From Faecimorpha stercoravium (GTDB taxonomy: Bacteria > Bacillota > Clostridia > Lachnospirales > Bianqueaceae): DNA of 12,292 bases. The notes beneath the pieces are model-generated. The model was not told the origin of the DNA. It ran no database searches and saw only the letters and a list, made by a program, of their open reading frames with translations. This document shows positions 1-6,840 of this stretch, one piece after another. Numbering within the stretch: position 1 is the first letter of the stretch; the number at the start of each line of letters is the position of its first letter. A program made the position numbers and the translations under genes. The stretch is from NCBI GenBank assembly GCA_018712555.1, contig DVGT01000017.1, positions 1 to 12,292 of the forward strand, read 5' to 3'.

Positions 1-990
1 ATCCCCATCCTCGCTCTGTTCTATATAATGAAATACGAGAATATATCCGTCCGCGATGCCCCCCTGATATACATAATCCTGGCCAATCAGGACTTTCTCT
101 CCATTCTCTTTCGTTCCACTCTCGAAATCAAGATAGGATTTTCGTATATATAGATCTTCGTTCTCCTGGAATTCTTCTGCTTCCAGGATCACCATTCCTT
201 TTTCATCATCGTCGATCACGTATCCCTTTGTATACCAATCCTCTTCTCCGCTCCATATCGTCTCCATCTGGTCTTTCACAATATCATAGGCTAGAAATTC
301 TCGCTGACGATTGTCCACATTCATTTCTTGACAATCAATCCAGAAATAGATGGTATTCCCTTTAAAACACCAACTCATGTTGGGAATCCCCTCATATCTT
401 TGATTGATAATGTCTTTTCCCGGCGCTTCTGGATCCTCCAAAGAATACTGCCGTACATGGAGTCTCATATATGTTTCTCCATCCTCCACCTCATTCTCTG
501 TGTATCGTGAATATACATATCCTCGATGAATCGCAAAATACAAATCTATGGATCCACCGGATTTCGCAAAATCTACAGTTCTCACAAACTCCCGTTCCGT
601 TCCCTGCAGGTTCATGCGCCAGATCTGTGTCATATCGCTGAGCCAATACAGATGCTGATCGTATACCTGTATCCCTGACGGGAAAAAAATATACCCATTG
701 CAAAGATTGCTATCATGCGTACACTCGGGTTTTCCGCATAGGATGCCCTCGGTTCCCGTCTGGTCATCGTAATAATGAATCCATGTCTCTGAGAGTGGTG
801 CGCCAACATAATACGTTGTACCCTGTTTATCCAGATACCCATTTGATGATAAATATTGTTCCGATACATCGTAATCGGACAGGTACTCATCCGTATAAAA
901 TCGCTCATCCGTATACACACCATTGGATTGCGTACAGCCGGGTAGCAGCAGGCAGGTCACTATAAACAAAGCAGTCCATATCCTAATCAT
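1..990 (-). CDS. Putative lipoprotein, partial (C-terminus beyond window)
   Basis: The frame is open without a stop from the ATG at 990 to base 1 (330 codons), so the gene runs off the window. The N-terminus is a lipoprotein signal: hydrophobic residues 4-17 end in the lipobox LPGC with Cys19, so the mature protein should be lipidated and held on the outer face of the membrane. A strong site, AGGGGGA, lies about 7 bases before the ATG. The rest is rich in Tyr, Trp, Asp and Gly with recurring short strand-like stretches such as GNTIYFWID, which suggests a beta-propeller-like fold (inference). Residues 84-98 hold three cysteines in the pattern LCGKPECTHDSNLCN; I recall similar C-x4-C-x6-C motifs in uncharacterised lipoproteins of gut clostridia, but cannot check it. 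It follows the secreted-protein gene on the same strand and probably shares its promoter. Function unknown. Confidence 0.85.
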   Translation of the reverse strand, partial: MIRIWTALFIVTCLLLPGCTQSNGVYTDERFYTDEYLSDYDVSEQYLSSNGYLDKQGTTYYVGAPLSETWIHYYDDQTGTEGILCGKPECTHDSNLCNGYIFFPSGIQVYDQHLYWLSDMTQIWRMNLQGTEREFVRTVDFAKSGGSIDLYFAIHRGYVYSRYTENEVEDGETYMRLHVRQYSLEDPEAPGKDIINQRYEGIPNMSWCFKGNTIYFWIDCQEMNVDNRQREFLAYDIVKDQMETIWSGEEDWYTKGYVIDDDEKGMVILEAEEFQENEDLYIRKSYLDFESGTKENGEKVLIGQDYVYQGGIADGYILVFHYIEQSEDGD

Positions 991-1006
991 ATTTTTATCC
1001 CCCTAT

Positions 1007-1043
1007 GGCGAAAGAGATGCAAGTTTTTTGCATCTCTTTCGTC
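1007..1043 (-). other. Intergenic hairpin, 16-bp stem, no T-tract
   Basis: The inverted repeat GAAAGAGATGCAA / TTGCATCTCTTTC (1010-1022 and 1028-1040) extends outward by three more pairs, one of them G-T, and has a 5-base loop. It lies between the stop of the secreted-protein gene and the ribosome binding site of the lipoprotein gene. Neither strand has a U-run directly after the stem, so it is not a standard intrinsic terminator. It may be an mRNA-stabilising or processing hairpin that sets the ratio of the two products, or a protein-binding site. Confidence 0.6.
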
Positions 1044-1062
1044 CATATTCTTCCACCTACGC

Positions 1063-1440
1063 TTATCCTACCGCTAAATACTTTACATTACGTCCCCCAA
1101 TATAATAATTACACCGAGAAGACTGAAGTTCCCCTTTATTCACAGTATCGGAACACGAATTCGTTCCAATATTGTACAGTGTATATTCCGTACCATCGAT
1201 CGCCCATGCACTGCCTCTTACCATAACCGTCGTCGCATCACTCGGGCTTTCCGGCGTATAGGACAAACTCGCCATCGTGTAGTCATAACGCATAACTAAG
1301 TTCGCATAGTAAATCCCTGAGCTATATTCTCCGGATTCATGCGCTTCCCCCGTCGTCCGGGCGCTGACCGTCAATGTCATCCCCATCGTCAGTACCAACG
1401 CCAAACTCAACGCCACCATTCTTTTTTTCCATTTTTTCAT
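1063..1440 (-). CDS. Small secreted protein, unknown family
   Basis: A 125-residue protein with a clear Sec signal peptide: a basic start (MKKWKKR), a hydrophobic core (residues 8-22) and a likely signal peptidase I cut after Val-Ser-Ala (A27, before RTTG). The mature part is about 98 residues, rich in Ser, Thr, Tyr and Gly, with only two cysteines (Cys96 and Cys110) that could form a disulfide. It has no double-glycine leader, no membrane segment and no C-terminal anchor, so it should be released by Sec rather than by a peptidase-bearing ABC exporter. The start has AGAGGTAAG about 5 bases upstream. It is the first complete gene behind the duplicated promoter at 1686-1714 and precedes the lipoprotein gene. 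I do not recognise the family; a secreted effector, antimicrobial or surface-associated protein is possible but unsupported. Confidence 0.8.
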   Translation of the reverse strand: MKKWKKRMVALSLALVLTMGMTLTVSARTTGEAHESGEYSSGIYYANLVMRYDYTMASLSYTPESPSDATTVMVRGSAWAIDGTEYTLYNIGTNSCSDTVNKGELQSSRCNYYIGGRNVKYLAVG

Positions 1441-1451
1441 AGGTCTTACCT

Positions 1452-1613
1452 CTAAGATTGATTTTCCGACACGTTCCCGGGATTGACATCCCCAGAGGAA
1501 AAGAATCTTGCATCCGGCCTTACATATGCTGTCTTTTCCTCTAATTCATTCTGTTCATGGGAATCCTCCTCCTCTCTGCTCTTTACGAACCATTCACGCC
1601 TTGTCCCGAACCA
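1452..1613 (-). pseudogene. Start-less open frame in the leader, possible gene remnant
   Basis: Within the leader of the secreted-protein gene one frame stays open for 53 codons and ends at TAG (1452-1454). Its last 34 residues look protein-like (for example AYVRPDARFFSSGDVNPG), yet the frame has no ATG, GTG or TTG. A very strong site, GGAGGAGGA, precedes an ATG at 1556-1558 in a neighbouring frame, which opens only the five-codon MNRMN and stop. One explanation is a small gene broken by a frameshift just after its start. Another is that this is leader sequence open by chance. Low confidence. Confidence 0.25.
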
Positions 1614-1685
1614 TCATAGACGGTCTGAGATTCCTTCCAAAACAATGGACTCCGATATTCGAGTCATTGCCTCTCATCTAGGTTC

Positions 1686-1714
1686 ATTATATACCCTGCC
1701 TTTCCACAATACAA
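1686..1714 (-). promoter_or_regulatory. Promoter of the secreted-protein/lipoprotein operon
   Basis: On the minus strand TTGTAT (1709-1714) and TATAAT (1686-1691) are separated by exactly 17 bases. Both hexamers and the spacing are unchanged in the second copy at 5509-5537. Transcription should begin near 1679, giving a leader of about 239 bases before the ATG at 1440. The weak -35 and the inverted repeat 17 bases upstream of it fit a promoter that needs an activator, plausibly the AgrA-like regulator (inference). Confidence 0.7.
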
Positions 1715-1731
1715 TCCCCCAAATATAAGTT

Positions 1732-1769
1732 ATGGAAACGAACTGCTTTTTTTAGCAGTTCGTTTCCAT
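1732..1769. promoter_or_regulatory. 38-base inverted repeat, candidate operator or hairpin (copy 1)
   Basis: Arms ATGGAAACGAACTGCT (1732-1747) and its complement (1754-1769) enclose a loop of six T on the plus strand. The arms contain inverted CAGTT cores, which resemble the core of AgrA/ComE-type LytTR sites (established for those families; the match here is only to the core). It sits 17 bases upstream of the -35. The arms are identical to those of the copy at 5555-5592 while the loop differs, so the arms appear to be under constraint. It could also act as a 3' hairpin for the kinase transcript, but no U-run follows on the minus strand. Confidence 0.6.
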
Positions 1770-1796
1770 TTTCAGATAATTCATTCTATTTATGTG

Positions 1797-1914
1797 CTAC
1801 AAATCCACCCGAATGACAAATATTCCGGCCTCCCTATGCGCCGCAACATGACCTCCCGCCTGCTTGACCAGCTTATCCACCGCCTCTATGGCATTCTCTA
1901 GGATATTTCCCAAC
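1797..1914 (-). pseudogene. Remnant of the 3' end of an agrC-like kinase gene
   Basis: Reading from 1913 to the TAG at 1797-1799 gives 38 residues. The first 12 (LGNILENAIEAV) match the N-box of the intact kinase, and the next 26 (from DKLVKQAGG to the terminal RVDL) match its C-terminus with one replacement (Val for Ile). The 59 residues between them are missing, in frame. In the intact gene both junctions lie in a TCCAC pentamer on the plus strand (5699-5703 and 5876-5880), so the deletion probably arose at this microhomology. No start site or Shine-Dalgarno precedes it, and it begins one base after the stop of the ABC gene. It cannot make a working kinase. Confidence 0.9.
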
Positions 1915-1915
1915 T

Positions 1916-3646
1916 CTATTGATACCATTGGCTCTGCGCCTCAAACAGACGTTTGTACTCCCCTTCCTCTCGCATCAGCTCCTGATGCGAACCTCTCTGT
2001 ACAATCCTCCCCTCCTTCAACACAAGGATCTGATCTACAAGTGTCGCGATGCCGATACGGTGTGTGATCAGCAACACGCCCGCCTGTCTCTTTTTTCCGT
2101 GCATCTGCTTCATCAGATCCATTTCCCGCATAGGATCAATGGCTGCGGTCGGTTCATCGAAAATATAGAATGGCGCCTGCTTCATATCTGATCGCGCGAT
2201 CGCCACCCGCTGTTCCTGCCCGCCCGATAGCTCCACGCCGCCGAACTCCTTGCTGATGATCGTATTCTCTCCCTGCGGCAGTGTGATGCATATTTCCCGC
2301 ATCTCCGGCGTGTCCAGCACGGCTCGTTCTCGCGCTTTCGGCGCCGTCAGGTCTCCTATCCGTATATTCTCCGCCAGGCTGACAGCATACATATTATAAT
2401 CCTGAAACACGTAGCTGCAGCGCTTCAGATGCCCCTCTGCACACTGTTTTCCATTCCACAGCACAGCGCCCTGCTCCGGCGGATAAAACCCTGCCAGTAC
2501 CTTTCCCAGTGTCGTCTTTCCAGATCCATTTTCTCCCACCAGCGCGATCGTCTCTCCCTGCCGTATCCGCAACGAAATCTCTTTCAGCACATCCTCTGTC
2601 CCTTCCGGATACCGAAAGCTGACATGGCGCAGTTCCAGAACATTTTCCGTTTGCGTCTCCACGCTTTTCTCTTCGACATCGGCTGGCGGCAGAGGTTCTT
2701 CCAAGACTTCAAAGACCAGTTTTACCGCATATCGACAGGAGTTCACCTGCAGCAGATGGCCCTCAAACATCTCTCGAAGCGTGCTATAAATTGTCGTTGT
2801 CGCCACCATGACCATGGAGATCTCTCCCACGCCGATTCTCCCCTGCGTGACTAGAAAAATCACCACGCCTATGATGGCGATGAATCCCAGTAGGTAGGAA
2901 CATTGTACCAGCAGGCTCCACCTCGTGTCTTTATGCAGCGCCTGCCTCCGTTCCTGCTTTATGTAGGAGAGCGCAGACTGACATCGCTTTTCAAAAAATG
3001 GGATCGCTTCCAGCACCCGCGTTTCCTTCGCGAATTTCTGGGCGTAAATCGCCTGTTCATCATGATCCAGCCGCCGTCTTTGGGTCACGATATTCTGCTC
3101 CATCTGCTCCTGGCTTCTGTTTTTTACCCGGAACCGGAACAGTTCCGGCAGCAGGGCTCCCAGAATCACGACAAACAGCAGCGGATCAACTGCCATAAAG
3201 TATGCACTCATCGACAGCAGATATAAGCCCTGAAAACTCAGGATGACCTCTAATGTCATCAAATAAGCTCCACAAGCTTCTATCCCTGTCTGTGCGCTAT
3301 TGATCCTGTCCCTTCTCTTCGGATCTTCAAAGTACAGAAGAGGGTATCCTTGTATCTTCTCGAAAAGCGCGCAGGAAACACTCCGCGTGATACCCATGTT
3401 CTGTTTGTCAAAATAATAATTGCTGAGGCCATTCCCCAGATCCCGTCCGATAAGAACCAGGACCAGCAGCGCCAGATGGACATATAGATTTCCCTGGCCG
3501 CCCACCACGTCGTTGGTCACAGCACCGAAGAGCATCGTATACCCCAGTTCCAGGAGGACCTGCACGATGTTCAACGCCAGAATTAGCAACGTCACGCCAG
3601 TCTGATCCCGCAGGCTCATTTTTATCATCCGTCCGAAGTATCTCAT
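1916..3646 (-). CDS. ABC exporter half-transporter, second subunit
   Basis: A 576-residue fused membrane-ATPase subunit of the type IV ABC exporter class. Residues 1-300 form the membrane domain (hydrophobic stretches near 18-40, 55-68, 138-165 and 245-290). The nucleotide-binding domain follows: Walker A GENGSGKT (371-378), Q-loop Gln415, signature LSGGQ (473-477), Walker B FYIFDE with Glu498, and H-loop His529. All catalytic motifs are intact. There is no N-terminal C39 peptidase domain, so it is not a leader-cleaving bacteriocin exporter. Its ATG overlaps the stop of the upstream ABC gene (ATGA, 3643-3646), which implies translational coupling and a heterodimer. It ends at a TAG directly against the kinase remnant. 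Substrate unknown; an exported peptide or lipid-like molecule, or self-protection, are options. Confidence 0.95.
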   Translation of the reverse strand: MRYFGRMIKMSLRDQTGVTLLILALNIVQVLLELGYTMLFGAVTNDVVGGQGNLYVHLALLVLVLIGRDLGNGLSNYYFDKQNMGITRSVSCALFEKIQGYPLLYFEDPKRRDRINSAQTGIEACGAYLMTLEVILSFQGLYLLSMSAYFMAVDPLLFVVILGALLPELFRFRVKNRSQEQMEQNIVTQRRRLDHDEQAIYAQKFAKETRVLEAIPFFEKRCQSALSYIKQERRQALHKDTRWSLLVQCSYLLGFIAIIGVVIFLVTQGRIGVGEISMVMVATTTIYSTLREMFEGHLLQVNSCRYAVKLVFEVLEEPLPPADVEEKSVETQTENVLELRHVSFRYPEGTEDVLKEISLRIRQGETIALVGENGSGKTTLGKVLAGFYPPEQGAVLWNGKQCAEGHLKRCSYVFQDYNMYAVSLAENIRIGDLTAPKARERAVLDTPEMREICITLPQGENTIISKEFGGVELSGGQEQRVAIARSDMKQAPFYIFDEPTAAIDPMREMDLMKQMHGKKRQAGVLLITHRIGIATLVDQILVLKEGRIVQRGSHQELMREEGEYKRLFEAQSQWYQ

Positions 3647-5388
3647 TGATACAGCCCTCCTTGCGCCTGGAACATGGCAAAATACGAACCCTGTTCCTGC
3701 ATCAGCTCTTCATGCGTCCCCTGTTCTTTGACACTTCCATGGTCAATCAGAAGAATCTCGTCCGCCAGCTTCGCCGCACCCAGGCGATGCGTGATGATGA
3801 TGCCGCCATGATCTTCCATCATCCGCTGAAAATTCTGGTACAACTCTGCTTCTGCCATCGGATCCAGGGCTGCCGTCGGTTCATCCAGAATGTAGAAGTT
3901 TCCTTTGCGCAGCAGTGCGCGCACCAGCGCGATTCTCTGCCATTGACCACCGGACAGATCCTTTCCGGTCTCTCCCAGATAACCAAGCTCCGTCTCATAT
4001 CCCTTCGGAAAGACACGGCGTATCTCCTCTTCCTGCCAGAGCATCCGCATCCATCGATCCAGATGCTTTCGCTTTTCCTCACTGCTGTTCCCCAGCGTCA
4101 GATTCTCCGCTAGCGTCATCTCATACTGCGCGAAATCCTGGAACACCACCGCGACCTGCTCGTACAGATTTCTGATCTTTCTCCGCTCCACGCCGTTAAT
4201 GTAGATGTTGCCGTCATAGTCATCATACAGTCCCAATATCAGTTTAATCACTGTAGATTTCCCAGCCCCATTCTCTCCGACCAGCGCGTACTTCTTCCCC
4301 GCGTTCATCGTGAAGGACATATGTGACAGAACCTTCTCCTCGCACTGTGGATAGTGAAAAGACACATCCTCAAAACGAATCTCCCGAATCGGTTCCCGCA
4401 GCTTCTCTCCTTCCTCCTGCTTTTCTTCTCCCGCAGCCATAAAACCATCATAAGCCTTCATGGAAAGCTGGCATCTCTGCAATGCCGACAAAACCGACAC
4501 CAGACTCCAGGATAGACTGCTGCCAATCAGTAGAATCTGCGAGACTAACGCTGAGAAATACTCTCCGTCCAACTGCTGACTCTGTGCCAGATAGCCCATA
4601 TAAAACAGGAGCGCGAATATCGGAATCTGGAAGAACAGGCTATTCTTCTTCACTCGAAAATACATCTTTCGTTTTGTTCGCAAGAAGCTCCCCGACATAT
4701 TTTCATATTCATTCTTCCACTTCTCCCGGAAGAATCCCGCGCAATCATACATCCGCAGTTCCGCCGCGTATTTCTTCTGCAGCAGCACACTTTGGAAATA
4801 CTGCATCCAACGCTCTGCCTTTTCCACCTCTACAAAGGCGGAGTAATCCTCCTCCCCGTTTTTCACCGCAGCTAGGATCATCGGTATAAAAGCAAGAATC
4901 AGCACAAATCCCACCCATAGGCTGAATTGCACCAACATCAGAAACACACTGATCACATTGATCACGAGCCTCAACAGCATGAACAACGCCATGAGCCCAG
5001 CACTCATCTCTCCCGACGCACTATGAAGCATTCTATATATGTTATCCTGCTGTTCCTTCTGCTCCAGCATCGCATAGGGAAGCCGATTGACCTTCTGCAA
5101 GACCTCGCGAGAAATCCCCGCCTGCAACGTGATCTGCATCTCCTGACAAAGATAATTTAAAACCGTCTGGCCCAGGAAATTGAACAGACCAAACACCAGG
5201 AATTGAATCAAAATCGACAGGAATGTCCCCATTCCCTGTTGTCCCAAAAAACTCTCCGCACTGCCTATGAAATGGGCGTAGGCCGTGACATAAAAGAACG
5301 GCACAATACCCGTCACGACCGCGACGGCGACTGCCAGTATCATACGAGTAGGATCCATCTTCCAGATGATTTTGATTACACTTCTCAT
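3643..5388 (-). CDS. ABC exporter half-transporter, first subunit
   Basis: A 581-residue membrane-ATPase fusion. The membrane domain spans about residues 15-310 (hydrophobic segments near 15-38, 55-80, 130-175, 250-268 and 278-300). The ATPase domain has Walker A GENGAGKST (371-379), Q-loop Gln417, signature LSGGQ (478-482), Walker B FYILDE with Glu503, and His534. Both this protein and its partner keep canonical motifs, so both ATP sites may be active. The two proteins share closing residues (YQ) and domain layout, which suggests descent from an old gene duplication. The start is chosen at the ATG 5386-5388 with a modest AGAGAAGAG upstream. It is the first gene behind the duplicated promoter at 5509-5537, with a leader of about 114 bases. 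No peptidase domain and no linked solute-binding protein are seen. Confidence 0.95.
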   Translation of the reverse strand: MRSVIKIIWKMDPTRMILAVAVAVVTGIVPFFYVTAYAHFIGSAESFLGQQGMGTFLSILIQFLVFGLFNFLGQTVLNYLCQEMQITLQAGISREVLQKVNRLPYAMLEQKEQQDNIYRMLHSASGEMSAGLMALFMLLRLVINVISVFLMLVQFSLWVGFVLILAFIPMILAAVKNGEEDYSAFVEVEKAERWMQYFQSVLLQKKYAAELRMYDCAGFFREKWKNEYENMSGSFLRTKRKMYFRVKKNSLFFQIPIFALLFYMGYLAQSQQLDGEYFSALVSQILLIGSSLSWSLVSVLSALQRCQLSMKAYDGFMAAGEEKQEEGEKLREPIREIRFEDVSFHYPQCEEKVLSHMSFTMNAGKKYALVGENGAGKSTVIKLILGLYDDYDGNIYINGVERRKIRNLYEQVAVVFQDFAQYEMTLAENLTLGNSSEEKRKHLDRWMRMLWQEEEIRRVFPKGYETELGYLGETGKDLSGGQWQRIALVRALLRKGNFYILDEPTAALDPMAEAELYQNFQRMMEDHGGIIITHRLGAAKLADEILLIDHGSVKEQGTHEELMQEQGSYFAMFQAQGGLYQ

Positions 5389-5508
5389 TGCTCTTCTCTT
5401 TTTATTGTCCTTTCATATATTAGCCCATTCACGCCATCATAGACGGTCTGAGGTTCCTTCCAAAGCAATGGACTCCGATATTCGAGTCATTGCCTCTCAT
5501 CTAAGTCC

Positions 5509-5537
5509 ATTATATATCCTGCCTTTCCACAATACAA
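5509..5537 (-). promoter_or_regulatory. Promoter of the ABC exporter operon
   Basis: TTGTAT (5532-5537) and TATAAT (5509-5514) on the minus strand are 17 bases apart. Transcription should begin near 5502 and run into the ABC genes. The arrangement copies that at 1686-1714, which points to shared control of the two operons. The leader between the start site and the ATG is also partly conserved, including a possible small stem GACTC/GAGTC. Confidence 0.7.
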
Positions 5538-5554
5538 TCCCTCAAGCATAAGTT

Positions 5555-5592
5555 ATGGAAACGAACTGCTTTTAAAAGCAGTTCGTTTCCAT
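5555..5592. promoter_or_regulatory. Perfect 38-base palindrome, candidate operator or 3' hairpin (copy 2)
   Basis: The sequence is self-complementary across all 38 bases (ATGGAAACGAACTGCTTTT followed by its complement). It lies between the stop of the agrC-like gene (5620) and the promoter of the ABC operon, 17 bases upstream of the -35. It may end or protect the kinase transcript, or bind a dimeric regulator such as the LytTR protein; inverted CAGTT cores favour the second idea but do not prove it. A short T-run follows on the plus strand only. Confidence 0.6.
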
Positions 5593-5619
5593 TTTCAGAT
5601 AATTCATTCTATTTATGCG

Positions 5620-6801
5620 CTACAGATCCACCCGAATGATAAATATTCCGGCCTCCCTATGCGCCGCGACATGACCTCCTGCCTGCTTGACCAGCTTGTC
5701 CACAATGTACAATCCGCGTCCTCTCTTCTCGCCCTTGCTACTTGTCCCCTTCCGGAACAAGGCTTCCTCGGCGATTTCCCCTCTCTCCTCGTATGGGTTT
5801 CTGCACTGTATCCATAGACTATTTTCCTCCTGTCCCAGCTCCAGCTCGATCCAGCGGCGCTCTTCTTCCAGGCTTTCCACCGCCTCTATGGCATTCTCCA
5901 GGATATTTCCCAACAGGGAAACCAGGCTCGTCTCCTTCCAGTCGTATTCCGGCACGATCGGTGTGACGCACAATCGCGGCTCGATCCCTTTGGCCTCACA
6001 CTGTCTCCGATAATTGTCCAGAATCCTTCGAACGATCGGCTGCAGCAGCCAGTAGGCGCTTTCCTGTGCCTCTTCCTCTAAAAACGCCTGCGCCAATGGC
6101 ACATTATCACCGTTTTCTACCATCCGCAGCTTCTTTTCGTATTCATGGCTGCGTATCTTTGCTGCTTCCGTCTCCTGCCGCAATGCCTGGATCGTCTGCA
6201 TCTGCCGGCGCCTCATAGATTCATAGAAAATAAACATCGTCCCCAATACCAGGATGCCCTCTAATATTAGCACCGGATACAGGTTCAGATTATACCCCGC
6301 CTCCAAGCGGGGCTTAAAGACCATACAAAACAGCAGACTGCCGCAGGCCACCAGACTCATGACCACCTTAGCCCACCCCGGCTTACTGTCATAGGCAATA
6401 TCCACTCCGCGCCAACGAATCAGAACCCAGAGTAGAACCGTGATAAGCGCCACGCCGATCTCTACCACGAGGGAGACCTTGTCCATGCCCAGCGTAAAGA
6501 GGGCTTCCGGAATCCAGGGCAGACAAAGTGCCTGTAAATAAATCAGCAGCGCGTACGATACCAAGCCTATGTAGAGAGCTCGGATGACCGAACGTCCGCC
6601 GAGCAGAACCCACAAAATCACCGTGATGCTCACATATCCAAAAAAAGTTGGAATATAATACCATACACTTAGCATAGAATATACCAGAGCCATGCAGCCC
6701 CACAGAATCCAGCGAATGCGGGCAACCGGCCGACCGCCGAGTCCTCTTCCTATGGCGGCCAGGATCCATTGCTCTACGATACAGGCCAGAAACATATACA
6801 T
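5620..6801 (-). CDS. agrC: AgrC-like sensor histidine kinase (GHKL ATPase type)
   Basis: A 393-residue receptor kinase for a peptide signal. About residues 1-195 form five to seven membrane segments with little extracellular sequence, as in AgrC/ComD receptors. A coiled linker (about 195-230) carries SHEYEKKL with His219, the likely phospho-acceptor; the family usually has H-D-Y-x-N, so this box is somewhat degenerate. The ATPase domain has an N-box NILENAIEA (Asn299, Asn303) and a G-box KGEKRGRGLYIV (about 356-367). I chose the ATG at 6799-6801, which has TGAGGGA upstream. A GTG at 6885 would also be open but would run into agrB and has no good site. It lies divergent from agrB with 39 bases between start codons. 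Its 3' end was duplicated to 1797-1914. Confidence 0.9.
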   Translation of the reverse strand: MYMFLACIVEQWILAAIGRGLGGRPVARIRWILWGCMALVYSMLSVWYYIPTFFGYVSITVILWVLLGGRSVIRALYIGLVSYALLIYLQALCLPWIPEALFTLGMDKVSLVVEIGVALITVLLWVLIRWRGVDIAYDSKPGWAKVVMSLVACGSLLFCMVFKPRLEAGYNLNLYPVLILEGILVLGTMFIFYESMRRRQMQTIQALRQETEAAKIRSHEYEKKLRMVENGDNVPLAQAFLEEEAQESAYWLLQPIVRRILDNYRRQCEAKGIEPRLCVTPIVPEYDWKETSLVSLLGNILENAIEAVESLEEERRWIELELGQEENSLWIQCRNPYEERGEIAEEALFRKGTSSKGEKRGRGLYIVDKLVKQAGGHVAAHREAGIFIIRVDL

Positions 6802-6840
6802 ACGTAATCCCTCATTTCTTATCGTTAGGAGGTCTTCCCC

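Larger units (their letters stand above)
1590..1914 (-). repeat. Direct repeat copy 1 (agrC tail, palindrome, promoter, leader)
   Basis: These 325 bases match 5425-5914 in the same orientation. Over about 313 aligned bases I count about 18 substitutions. Copy 1 has a 12-base insertion at 1601-1612 relative to copy 2, and lacks a 177-base block present in copy 2. It carries, in transcription order, a trimmed 3' end of the agrC-like gene, a 38-base inverted repeat, a consensus-like promoter and the first part of a leader. Its left boundary lies inside the secreted-protein leader, and its right boundary abuts the stop codon of the second ABC gene. Confidence 0.93.
5425..5914 (-). repeat. Direct repeat copy 2 (intact agrC tail, palindrome, promoter, leader)
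   Basis: This is the fuller partner of the repeat at 1590-1914. It starts in the leader of the ABC operon and ends inside the coding sequence of the intact agrC-like gene. It contains 177 bases of kinase coding sequence missing from copy 1. The two copies are in direct orientation and bracket the whole ABC operon, so homologous recombination between them would remove that operon and leave the kinase gene fused to the secreted-protein module. Confidence 0.93.

Noticed and set aside
491..923. Two overlapping minus-strand ORFs of 70 and 97 codons in the lipoprotein region
   Set aside because: They are shadow frames. A single longer frame with signal peptide, lipobox and ribosome binding site runs through 990-1 without stops.
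1063..1440. Lactococcin 972-like bacteriocin
   Set aside because: The size and signal peptide are comparable, but I see no convincing residue pattern and no typical immunity membrane protein next to it.
1590..1914. Insertion sequence or transposon end as the source of the repeats
   Set aside because: No transposase, no terminal inverted repeats at the block edges; the content is host agrC sequence plus promoter, so duplication by recombination is more likely.
1916..5388. Bacteriocin exporter with C39 leader peptidase
   Set aside because: Neither ABC protein has an N-terminal peptidase domain, and no double-glycine leader peptide was found nearby.
5389..5502. Riboswitch or T-box in the leader of the ABC operon
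   Set aside because: No T-box sequence or terminator-antiterminator pair. A small GACTC/GAGTC stem exists, but an alternative pairing seen in copy 2 is not kept in copy 1.
6631..6659. agrB promoter with TATAAT at 6654-6659
   Set aside because: The hexamer 17 bases upstream (CACATA) is not a credible -35 and the site is inside agrC; left as a possibility only.
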